Of a DNA stretch of 64,000 nucleotides, positions 47,225 through 57,743 are shown piece after piece. Both the position numbers and the translations under genes were made by a program. This DNA comes from Impatiens glandulifera (Eukaryota > Streptophyta > Magnoliopsida > Ericales > Balsaminaceae). Each line of letters opens with the position of its first letter. Within the stretch, counting starts at the first letter, position 1. The notes beneath the pieces are model-generated. The model worked only from the letters and a program-made list of their open reading frames with translations, searched no databases and had not been told where the DNA came from. The stretch spans positions 58,382,619 through 58,446,618 of the forward strand of contig NC_061862.1 in the NCBI RefSeq assembly GCF_907164915.1, written 5' to 3'.

Positions 47225-47258
<34 letters not shown>
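47225..47258. repeat. (AT)n microsatellite
   Basis: About 34 bp of AT repeat in an AT-rich spacer. Confidence 0.9.
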
Positions 47259-47262
<4 letters not shown>

Positions 47263-47451
47263 GTTTAAAAATGACTTTTCAAATTCCATATTTACTATCA
47301 TTATAAATTTATAATAAATATATTATTTATTTTACTCATACTTTATTTAATAACAAAATTATCTCTCCTCACTCTTCACTTTTTATCTTCAAGTTCAACA
47401 TTTTAATTTTTTTTACATTCTCTTATTTAGGTTGAACATCCCAAGTATATA

Positions 47452-49260
47452 TGTCACGCCCCGAACCGAGTCGTGACCAGTCGCCGCATGTCATCTATCT
47501 GAAATACACTTAAAAATAACATGCAAGGCTAATATAATTCTTTACTAACTTCTTAATTCAAAATATCGCCCTTCTTTCATTAACCAAAAATCCTTTCAGC
47601 TACAATATGTTCTTGCCACCTCATCAAAAGTCCAAAATTACAAGGTGACATTGCTACCATCTTCAGGTTTACAAAATACATCATTCTAACTCTCCCTTAA
47701 TACACTACTCTAAGGAGAGGACTAACTTTTCTTACCAAAAATATATCGATATCCAAGTCTTCACTGTCCAGTAGCTTTAGTTACTTGATTTGGATCCTTC
47801 TCTGAAAAGGAGACTCATTAAAATGGGTGAGTTAAACTTGCCTAGAAAAAAAAATCATAATCTCACTACAGTTAGATCAAGAGACATTTAATATAAGTAT
47901 AGAAAGATCAAACCTTTATTAAAAATATAATACGTACTGTTAATAACCAATATACCTTTTTTCTATATAACTCTGGGATAGTGATAATGCCTACATTATT
48001 ATGATAACTCATTACCATCAACCAGGACTTTAATGTCCTGTGTTGACTCATTAACCATCAATGAGGATTTGGGGGTCCTACATTGACTCATTAGTCATCA
48101 ATCAGGATTTGGGGGTTCTGCATTGACTCATTAACCATCAATCGGGCGTGACTGTCACGCGTCGACTCATTACCGGTATAAGCACTCGAGGCATTAATAA
48201 CCATTATCAAATAAATAAGTATAGAATCCTATCCAGAGTAATAAAATCATTCTTGTATTATTCACATAATCAAATCCATAGGTATGTATCAGTCTTTCAC
48301 AAAGTATTTAGCATAGGCTTATCAAAAATACTTTATCAACTAGTTTCACAAATCATTTTATAAATCACATTATCAAGTCACTTTTGTCAACCGTTTTATC
48401 AAAACATTTCCATGTCAACTTGATCCATAAGTTTATAAACATATTTTAATAAAACCATTTTATCAACATAATCACATTTTTAGTAAAATAAATTGTAAGA
48501 AGGTATGATTTCTTACCTAACCCCCAATATCTAGTTATTTCCACTCTTAAGCTCTACCAACTATCCTTTGTTATTTTCAAATGGGCCTTTGACACTTTCT
48601 TCCTTCAATTATCAAATTAAACTCAAATCAGTCTTTATATTTCCACCTACTAATAATCCATATCATTTACTCCTTAAATCCAACAATCCGTTTCATTCTA
48701 TTCCAATAAACATTCAAATGTATACAAAAACCCTAAATACCTTTTCTCATCTTCAAGTTTATCCAAAACCAAATAATCCATATTCCTTCATTCTCTGTTT
48801 TCTCTTCTTCCTTCCTAAACAATAAACAACCTTAAATCATTTAACCATATCAAACAAATCAACTTCATTATTCCTACCAGCAAACTCCATTTCATTTATA
48901 ACCAATCATCCATAACATTATCAAATATCCTTTACTTACCATTAAATCCAATGAAATGTTGATGATAAAGATGATCTGTTGCTGAACTAATGAAGATCTG
49001 TTGAAGATGATGATGTTGATCGGATGAGTTGAGCTGCTGAAGTGGATCGGCTGAAAAAAGGTAAGGTAAAGAGAGGTCGATGGGTTTCTGAAATAAGGAA
49101 GACAGAGAGATGGGCTGCTGATGTTGCTGCTATATGTTGAAGACGAATGAATGGTTGGAAGGACAGAGAAAGAATAAGGGAAGTTATCTATTTAAATTTC
49201 CTGCATACCCACTAATTAATCAAATGAGGTGATGACGTGGCCAAACTTCATTGGTTCTTC
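47452..49260. repeat. Possible LTR or element fragment starting TGTCACGCCCCG
   Basis: The TGTCACGCCCCGAACC start is typical of some plant LTRs. The block lacks coding capacity and sits between two pieces that look like ends of one GGATA/TACCC-rich element (about 47096-47225 and 49496-49615). No second copy, primer site or target duplication was found, so boundaries are uncertain. Confidence 0.35.
48006..48176. repeat. Tandem repeat of about 40 bp, four units
   Basis: Units share ACTCATTAACCATCAATCAG followed by GATTTGGGGGTYCTGCATTG. The last unit is diverged (GGGCGTGACTGTCACGCG). Confidence 0.9.
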
Positions 49261-49645
49261 CTTAGATTCTTATCTTATCCTATCCAAAATCACATTACTT
49301 TATTATTATTATTATTATTTTATTTTATTTTAATTAAAACTTAACTTTACAATATAATAACAAAAAAACAAAAAAAAAAATTATTTTTTATCTTTTACAA
49401 CATAACTATGTAATTAAAAAATTAAAAAATATTTTTATTTGTGTTTTTAATATTTAATATATTTAGAAAATAGTAAATATAAATTTGTAATTTTAATCTG
49501 GCAATGAGATTGGATACCCGACGAATCGGGGACGGTGATACAAATAGAGAAACCGTTGGGTTCAGGTACGAGTAATTCACCGTTCGACGGATAAAGTACT
49601 CGTTGTCATCCATATTTACACCATATTTAATATGATGACGCCGAT

Positions 49646-49945
49646 TAAGAAATTAAAATGACATCAAAATAAAGGTTGAATGATTAGTATAAACACAATG
49701 CACATCCTATAAAGTGCGTACAGGAATGGTGTACGAAAGTGCCTCTTATAAAAAATTATCTAAATTATTATTATTTTAACTAGAGTTTATTTTGACTTTG
49801 AATCAAGAAATTAAAATGACAGAAAAAAGGGTTGAAGAATTACTATCAAATGCAATGATACATTCTATTAAGTGGGTACATGAATGGTGTAGGAAAGTGC
49901 CTCTTATACAAATTATGTAAATTATTATTATTTTAACTGAATTTA
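49646..49945. repeat. Tandem duplication of about 155 bp
   Basis: Two copies begin AAGAAATTAAAATGACA and share GGAAAGTGCCTCTTATA-like and ATTATTATTATTTTAACT segments. No coding content. The stretch from 49946 to about 50310 that follows is AT-rich and gene-free. Confidence 0.85.
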
Positions 49946-50309
49946 TTTTTTAAACATGCGATTCTAGTACATTTATTACTTCAAATTGGGAATTTGAATA
50001 ATTGCTAATACAATATGTTTTATACTTAAATTATTCTAGTTAGTTAAATATGAAAAGTACAAATAAAACAGAATAAAAAATATAAAATAAGACACTTACC
50101 ATAAATATCAAGATTTAAATTCTCTTCATTGGTTTGGAAATAAACTTAGAGTTTTAAATAAATTATAGTTTTTTTTTTTTTTTGAATACTTAAAGATATT
50201 AATATATGATAATAAAATATATATTTTTAATTTTTTATTATATAATAACACAAATCAACTGACCTTACATCTTTTCAGTATAATTATTACAAACTGGTTC
50301 CTCTACTAC

Positions 50310-50653
50310 CGAATGAGGTGTTTGTTGTTTTTGGCACAATTAGAATCCCACTTCTGAAGATGATGGGAGTGAAAGAAGTTTCTTAGTATATAAAAGAAAC
50401 TAAATTTACAATTAGAATAAATCTCACATCGGAAGATGATGGGAGTTGGGGAAGTTTCTTAGTGTATAAAAGAAACTATCCCCTCTTTGGTTTATTGCAC
50501 CCAATATTTGAATCACTTCTTCCTTATTAATTGATAGCCTTAGTGCTTGGAGACGTAGGCAACATTTTGGCCGAACTCCGTTATCAAATTCTGTTAGTAT
50601 GTTCTTTTGGTTGTTTTCTTCTTTTTGTGTTTTTGTCAAGGTTTTTCTCAACA
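50310..50653 (+). repeat. Probable 5' LTR of Copia-5
   Basis: Ends CTCAACA two bases before a tRNA-Met primer site (TGGTATCAGAGCTG from 50656). It has a duplicated segment (GATGATGGGAGT ... GTATATAAAAGAAACTA, at about 50358-50402 and 50435-50480), each with a TATA-like TATAAAAG. The start is uncertain. Confidence 0.5.
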
Positions 50654-50742
50654 AGTGGTATCAGAGCTGAAGGTTCGTCCTTGGCATGGTGGATTCTTCA
50701 AAAGGGGCGTCAAATTCTTCATCATCCTGAACGAGGACACCG

Positions 50743-51679
50743 ATGTCGAATTTGAAGTTTGCGGTGGAGATCTTTGATGGAAATGAGCATTTCGGTATGT
50801 GGCAAGGTGAGGTTCTAGATTGTCTTTTTCAGCAGGGTCTAGATATTTCTATTGAGGTCGAAAAACCAGATGGTATAGAAGAAAAAGAGTGGAGTATCAT
50901 GAATCGGTTGGCGTGCGAAACAATTCGATCGTGCCTGTCTAGAGAGCAGAAGTATGCTGTGAAGAATGAAACTTCTGCACAGAAACTGTGGCAAGCATTG
51001 GAGGATAAATTTCTGAAGAAGAGTGGTTAGAATGAGCTACTTATGAAGAAGCGGTTGTTCCGGTTTGATTACCAATCAGGTACATCTATGAATGAACATA
51101 TTACTAAGTTTAATGAATTAGTAGTAGATTTGTTAAACCTTGATGTTAAGTTTGAGAATGAAGATCTTGTTTTGATGTTGCTATCGTTCCTTCCTGATGA
51201 ATTTGAAGACTTAGAAACAACGTTACTTCATGGAAAGGGAAATGTTTCTCTTGATGCTGTAAGTTCTGCTTTATATAGTCATGAATTGAGAAAACATGAT
51301 AAAAGAAAAAAAAGCAAAATAAGTATAGAAGATGAAGCATTGATGGTCAGGGACCGTCAGCAAAGCAAATCAAAAGGGAAAGGAAGAAGATCTGAAAGTA
51401 GAGTTGCCAAAGATGAACGTGTTTTCTGTCGTGAGAAAGGACATTGTAAGATTAACTGCCCAAAGTTGAAGAAGAAAGAGAAAAATTATGAAGATGCGAA
51501 TGTTGCAGAAAATAAAGGTGATGTAGATTCAGAAGACTCTTTATCAATGTCACACACAACATCACATCCTGATGCGTGGATATTGGACTCAGCCAGCACT
51601 TATCATATGACACCAGTTCGAAAATGGTTCTTTGACTTTAAGGAACTGGATGGTGGAGTTGTTTACACTAATAAAAAAA
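50743..51679 (+). pseudogene. Copia-5 gag and protease start, cut by a CACTA end
   Basis: Frame from 50743 (MSNLKFAVEIFDGNEHFGMW) through one in-frame TAG near 51028 to 51679. It has a gag helical domain, a basic region (KSKGKGRRSES), a zinc knuckle missing one Cys (FCREKGHCKINC) and the protease motif AWILDSASTYHMTP. It stops where CACTCTATAGCG begins. The rest of pol is not in the window. Non-functional. Confidence 0.85.
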
Positions 51680-52421
51680 CACTCTATAGCGATTGGTAAA
51701 TCAATCGCTATTATCCTTCAAACCAGTCGTTATAGGTCTATAGCGATTGGTCATATACCAATCGCTCTCAATCGATAAAAGTCTTCTAGCCATTGCCATG
51801 ATTGGCAACGGCGATTGGTGGATGACCAATCGCTATAGACATATGGCGATTGATTAAATAACCAATCGCTACTACCAGGCGAAGGCTGTGGCGATTGGTA
51901 AGTAACCATTGGTGATTCTTATTAAGTTTGGCGATTGGTAATTTTACCAATCGCGATAGACCTTTTTTTTATTTAAAAAAAAATCAACTACTTCAATACA
52001 AAACTAAATAATCATCTATTAAGACTTTACATCATAAAATACATAAGCTTCAGCCACAAGGGATTGTAACAGTGTCAATGTAACCAAGGAAGGAATCTTA
52101 CATAGCTTTCAATAGTGCTTATACAATTACTAAGCTGCAGCCACAAGGGCTTCAATGCTGCACTAATTTCATGCACAACACTCAGAGCAACAAGAAATAG
52201 CCTTTCTTTCTCCTGAATCTCCTGAAAATGTTCAGGTAGATCATTAAGTAAAACATCCACTGTATAACAAGTTAATACAAGATGCATTTCAACGTCATAA
52301 CTTTTGAGATAACACATATAATATAAAATATGGACAACTATTTTTATTAACAGTTAAATAAATTAGAAAAGTCATCAGATGCTTATGTATATATATGTTT
52401 AAAATATCCACATGCCTTAAA
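51680..52421 (+). mobile_element. CACTA element end with UPL gene fragment, truncated on the right
   Basis: Begins CACTCTATAGCGATTGG. About ten direct and inverted TAGCGATTGGT / ACCAATCGCT words lie in the first 280 bp, typical of CACTA subterminal repeats. It inserted in the Copia-5 gag-protease frame. A host gene exon follows inside it. The Sirevirus-like element begins at 52427, and the other CACTA end was not found after 63454. Confidence 0.72.
52102..52212 (-). pseudogene. Exon fragment of a UPL1/UPL2-like HECT E3 ubiquitin ligase
   Basis: A 37-codon minus-strand exon begins EKERLFLVALS and contains HEISAALKPLWLQLSNCIS and ends TIESY. It is bounded by an acceptor (ATTCAG before GAGAAAG) and a donor (TAT followed by GTAAGATT). 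The segment resembles the armadillo-rich N-terminal part of plant UPL1/UPL2 (family pattern ALEPLW.ELS.CISKIESY), compared from memory. It is far from the HECT domain and only one exon is seen, so it is a captured fragment rather than a gene. Confidence 0.65.
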
Positions 52422-52426
52422 GTATG

Positions 52427-54936
52427 TGTTGGGACAAATTATTTTGACTAAATGTTGAAATAATTTACCCACTGATATTTTGATGATGAAATAATTTATG
52501 AGTTTTGATACAGGTGTATTAAGACAACATGTTATTAGACTTGGATCTAATTAGGGTCATTAGACAGATTTTGATCTTCATTCGCATAAAATTAGACGCA
52601 GGTCTAAGGGAATTAGACGTGAGTCTAATAGAATTAGACGTATAGTCTAACTCATCGGAGTTAGACGTGTAAGTCTAATAGATGTGTAAAGAATTAGACG
52701 GGTAGTCTAATGAATACACGGAATTAGACGTGAGTCTAATAGAATTAGATGTACAGTCTAACTCACCGGAGTTAGACGTGTAAGTCTAATAGACGTGTAA
52801 AGAATTAGACGGGTAGTCTAATGAATACGCAGAATTAGACGTGAGTCTAATAGAATTAGAGGTACAGTCTAACTCATCGGAGTTAGACGTGTAAGTCTAA
52901 TAGACGTAAAGAATTAGACGGGTAGTCTAATGAATACACGGAATTAGACGTGAGTTTAATAGAATTAAACGTACAGTCTAACTCATCGGAGTTAGACGTG
53001 TAAGTCTAATAGACGTAAAGAATTAGACGGGTAGTCTAATGAATACGCGGAATTAGACGTGAGTCTAATAGAATTAGACGTACAGTCTAACTCATCGGAG
53101 TTAGACGTGTAAGTCTAATAGACGTAAAGAATTAGACGGGTTGTCTAATTAAGTGAAAGTTAGACTTGGGTCTAACTCCTTCAGATTAGTCTGAAGTAGA
53201 ACCGGAATTAGACGGGGCAGTCTAACTCAGTGGAGTTAGACGTACGGGTGTAATGGTTATGTAATAATTAGACGGGTTGTCTAATTAAGTGAAAGTTAGA
53301 TGTGGGTCTAACTCTTTCAGATTAGTCTGAAGTAGAAGCGGAATTAGACGGGGCAGTCTAAGTCAGTGAAGTTAGGTGTGCCGGTCTAATGGTTATGTAA
53401 TAATTAAACGGGTTGTCTAATTAAGTGAAAGTTAGATGTGGGTCTAACTCTTTCAGATTAGTCTGAAGTAGAAGCGGAATTAGACGGGGCAGTCTAAGTC
53501 AGTGGAGTTAGACGTGTCGGTCTAATGGTTATGTTATAATTAGACGGGTTGTCTAATTAATTGAAAGTTAAACGTGGGTCTAACTCCTTCAGACAAGTCT
53601 AAGGTAGAACCGGAATTAGACGGGGCAGTCTAACTTAGTGGAGTTAGGCGTGCCGGTCTAATGGTTATGTAATAATTAAACGGGTTGTCTAATTAAGTGA
53701 AAGTTAGACGTGGGTCTAACTCCTTCAGATTAGTCTGAAGTAGAACCGGAATTAGACGGGGTAGTCTAACTTAGTGGAGTTAGACGTGCCGGTCTAATGG
53801 TTATGTTTATAATTAGACGGGTTGTCTAATTAATTGAAAGTTAGACGTGGGTCTAACTCCTTCAGACAAATCTGAGGTAGAACCGGAATTAGACGTGTAG
53901 TCTAACTCGGTGGAGTTAGACGTACCCGTCTAATAGTTATGTAAATTAGACGCGAGTCTAAATATATTAGACCAGGCGGTCTAATAGACGTTTTTCATTA
54001 GAAGGAGTTGACTTATTTCATTAGACTGATTTTCCCAAATCCGTCTAACTGAAATACGTCTGATGCTCATTTTAAGTAGTACGCTTGAATCTAGCATTTC
54101 TCCTAATCACGTGCTATAGTTGTACCCTACTCCTACTCCACTTTCCTGTGAAGATCAGTACAACAGCTATATGCATCCAATCAAGGAATGCCACATAAGG
54201 GGATTTTCTCACATTACCCGTTTTGCAGGTACATCTCTGATGGAATATTCGGCGCACTACCAGTTCGGTACGGCCACGATCCTTGTGCTCATAACCTGCT
54301 GTGTCCAATGGAAGAGTGCCACGTATCATTCTTGAAGATTCGATCGTTAGCTCCTGCTTAGTATTTAATCAATCCTTAGAGCAACGGACGAAGTAGCGAC
54401 TTTATCAACCTTAACCAATTTTACGAACAAGCATTCTGATTTTGCAGAGAGAGACTACTCAATCATCTTGCTTACTGAACTTATTCTGTGAAGCTTCTTT
54501 CTGATTGTCTAGTGTGTGAATCGAGAGAGAGAGCTAGAATCAAAACACCATTAGCTGAGTGATATTCTTCATTTTCTTGTAATTGAACAAAAAGTGTTAT
54601 GTTCAATAGTGAGCTAACTGTGTGTGTTAAATGTATTTGATTCTAATCATTTAGTGAATCCTTCCGGTGGTTGGAAGAAGGGGTGACGTAGGAGAGTTTC
54701 TCCGAACATCCATAAACAAACTGCTGTGTTCTTCATTTTCTGTCATCTTTTTATATTTCATCTTATGCTTCAAACGCAAGTAAACAATTCCGCCTTGAAT
54801 CTGTTTCAAGTGTTTACACAAGTTTGCGTAGAATAGAAAGAGATATTAATCCCTAACAGGATTCCATCAAACCGTTTTTCATAAGCCTTCATCATTAGCC
54901 AGACCCCCGTCTCTATTGATAAAGCCGATCCTATCA
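52427..54936 (+). repeat. 5' LTR of the Sirevirus-like element (2.5 kb)
   Basis: TGTTGGGACAAATTATTTTG...TCCTATCA. The first 1.6 kb is mostly palindrome array. The rest shares a unique 3' part with the right LTR, including a GTTGTACCCTACTCCTACTC segment. The ORFs here (for example 54120-54335) are non-coding. Confidence 0.92.
52590..54060. repeat. Palindrome array TTAGAC...GTCTAA, left LTR
   Basis: Dozens of short inverted repeats of the form ATTAGACGTGAGTCTAAT. They are arranged as higher-order units of about 110 bp (with CATCGGAGTTAGACGTGTAA) and then about 136 bp (with GGTTATGTAATAATTAGACG). The array copy number differs between the LTRs. Confidence 0.95.
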
Positions 54937-54937
54937 A

Positions 54938-54950
54938 TTGGTATCAGAGC
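54938..54950 (+). promoter_or_regulatory. Primer binding site of the Sirevirus-like element
   Basis: TTGGTATCAGAGC one base after the LTR, complementary to initiator tRNA-Met. Confidence 0.9.
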
Positions 54951-54981
54951 CTTGTTTCTATTCTCAAGCCTCTCCTGAAAT

Positions 54982-56763
54982 ATGTCAAACATACCCAAAG
55001 ATGCCAGTGCTACAGCCATTCCAACTTTCTCTCGCGAAAACTATAATGTTTGGAAGAAAAGGGTTCGTGCTCATCTTTCATCTCTTCATGATGACACGTG
55101 GAGTGTTGTCACAGAAGGTCCTGTCAAGATTGATAAGGAGAAGGTCGATTGGACTGCTGATGAAAAGAGGCAGAACAACCTCAACAACATGGCTCTTAAT
55201 GTTCTGTACAGATCTCTCGATGACAGTATGTTCAACTACATCATCGAATGTGACACTACCAAAGAGGTCTGGGACAGACTCACTCAACTATGTGAGGGCA
55301 ACGATCAAACCAAGGAAAACAAGATCATGGTTGCCACTCAACAGTTCGACAGCTTCAAAATGTGTCCTGGTGAAACAATGAACGATTTCGACACCAGATT
55401 CAGCAAGATCGTCTCCTCTTTGTCCATCTTAGGCAAGACCTATAGCAACCGGGAGCTTGCTATCAAGGTCATGTGTGCTCTTCCAAGGGAATGGGACATA
55501 AAGACTATGGCGATGAGAGAATCCAAAGATCTGAACAAGATCTCTCTCTTCGCTGACCTCAAGGCCTATGAGTTCGAGCTGAATTGTAAGATGGAAGAAG
55601 ATCAACCCTCGTTCGTTATTATTGCCAAGGCGTTGGTGACTGCTGAAAAGCCACCAACTACTCTGGACGTGAAGATGGCAGCTCAGCAGCTGAGCAGCTA
55701 TGTCATGTCTCTCTTTGTGAAGAAGTTTGGCGACTTCATGAAGAAGAGCAACTCTAACTCAAACTTTTCAAATTCTAATGATAATAGGAAATCTAAAGCT
55801 AATGTTACTTGTTTTAACTGTGGTATTAAAGGTCATTATGCATCGGAATATCGTAAGCCAAAGCGTGAAGATGCAAAGAAAGATGGAAAAGAGCTGAAGG
55901 TTCTTATGGCCGGTAACGGAAAGAACAGAGGAAGCAGCCGTGGCTCGTACTTCTCATCCAGTGAAAGCGATGAAGAAGACGTGGCTTGCTTCATGGCCAG
56001 AGAAGATGAGGAAGGAACTCAGGAAACTGAGGTATTTGATTTCTCCTCCGAAAAGTTTTCAAGGGAACAACTAGTAGCTGCACTAGATGAAATGGTCATC
56101 GAGTACAGAAAGCTAGTAGAATCTCTAAATGAAACTAAATCTTCATCAGATTTAAATGAACCAAATCTAACTAAAGAAAAAGAATCACATGCTTTTGAAA
56201 AGAAAATTGAAGAAATCTCATCTTTAAATGAGATGCTCAAAGAACAGATTCAAACTCTTTCATCTGAAAACAAAAGGCTTAACTATGTTGTCTGTGCATG
56301 GACAAGGTCTGGTGATGCTGTCAGATATCAGATCAGCATGTTGAAACCTGTTGGATCTAGATCCGGATAGGGATTTGATAGCAATGATCCTAACATGTCC
56401 TGCAAAAAGTCAAAGCCAAATGACAAACTTAAGCCAATAAGTTTTGTCAAAGGAAGTATGACTGACATTGAATATGATCATATTCATGAAGAATTTGCTT
56501 TCAAAAATGAAATAGTTTATGTTCCACCAACTGTTAGCTGGCTTAAGAATAAGCTTGAAAAGACTAATAAGTATGATAACTTAAAACCTGACTCTAAGTC
56601 AAGGAGTTTTAAATGAAAACCTTCTTCAAAAGTCAAAAGATCAGTGGCTAGAAGGAAGTCATCTACTAAGTCAAAATCTTATGCATTAATCACAACACAA
56701 AATGGGAAATTCATCAGAATAACTCAAATATGGATTCCTAAGGGACTAATTGATCGAGGACCC
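54982..56763 (+). pseudogene. Sirevirus-like gag
   Basis: From ATG 54982 (MSNIPKDASATAIPTFSREN) an open frame of 462 codons has the copia gag domain (YNVWKKRVRAHL, TKEVWDRLTQLCEG, FDSFKMCPGETMNDF, ALPREWDIKTMAMRES). At about residues 276-289 is a zinc knuckle CFNCGIKGHYASEY whose last Cys is Tyr. A serine/acid stretch and a coiled-coil-like segment follow. A TAG at about 56368 interrupts it, and the same type of sequence goes on to about 56763 (ITQIWIPKGLIDRGPN), where pol would normally start but does not. Gag packages element RNA into particles. Confidence 0.85.
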
Positions 56764-57743
56764 AATTGAGTGTGAATACCAAGATTTGTAAATAGTTTAT
56801 TTTTTAGGTGATGCAGGAGGATAGCAGGAAGGAAGCTAGAAGAGTACTCATCTGAGTACACAGCTTGAAAGATCAACAATGACACTTGCCATTCTGGAAG
56901 AATAATTGTTTTTTTTATTATTAAAAGTATTTTTGGTCTTTGGACCACAAAATATAGTTTATAAAACTTTAATGTCCATATTCATTTTTGAGAAGAAAAA
57001 TTTCTTTGGAATTAAAGATATTCTCTAGACGAATATCCTTAATCGGTCTAATTAGACAAGGGTGTCTAAAAGAAAAAGTATGTACTTAGACGTGTTTTTG
57101 CTCACAATACATACATCTAAGTCTATATGTTGAGATTTTATATCCACGCAATTAGACGGACACGTCTAATAGACGTTAGACGTTTTTACGTTTTGAGTAA
57201 AAGGATGCTCACGTCTAATAAACACACGTCTAACACGTGGTGTTTATGCGGAATTAGACGTACACGTCTAATAAACATTAGACGGATTTGTTATAAACAC
57301 GGAATTAGACGTATGCGTCTAATACACTCATCTATCTAATAGACGCTGTGTTATTTGTGAAGTAAGAAAAACGTCTAACTACGTGCCGATTAGACTGATC
57401 AGGGACAGCTGACGCTGAGAGCTATCTACTTTTCCCGCTCAAAATATCGAACAGTCATCTCTTAATAACATAAAGACACGTGTCTATCAAGTTTAGAGAA
57501 AATGACTAATATACCCTCATTTTTAATGATTACTTCTTGAAAAAAGGACGTCTAACATTTATTAATGGGCCATACCCCTAGAATAAACGGTTATTTAGTA
57601 TTTCCATCTTTCATCTATATAAGGACATTCCTGCATGATTTTGAAAACTTTCAATCTCTCGAAATTTCTAAGAACCCTAGTTTTTCTTGCATTTCTCTCA
57701 CTAAAACTTTCTGAAATATCGTATCGATTCACATTCTCTCAAA
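56764..57743 (+). other. Junction region replacing pol, with TTAGAC palindromes and a promoter
   Basis: No RT or integrase. 57040-57400 holds a further set of ATTAGACGTACACGTCTAAT palindromes like those of the LTRs. 57600-57743 looks like a core promoter and leader ahead of the second frame. Confidence 0.7.
57616..57622 (+). promoter_or_regulatory. Candidate internal TATA box
   Basis: TATATAA inside CATCTATATAAGGACATTCC, about 125 bp before the ATG at 57744 and followed by a leader with AACCCTAG. The spacing fits a plant Pol II promoter. Inferred only from sequence. Confidence 0.5.

Noticed and set aside
52540..54060. Regularly spaced short palindromes suggesting a CRISPR array
   Set aside because: Spacers are not unique, the array lies in a plant retrotransposon LTR, and no cas genes exist.
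54114..54335. ORFs of 71 codons on both strands, with a similar copy at 62623-62853
   Set aside because: Located in the unique 3' part of both LTRs. Frames are not conserved between the two LTRs, so they are not genes.
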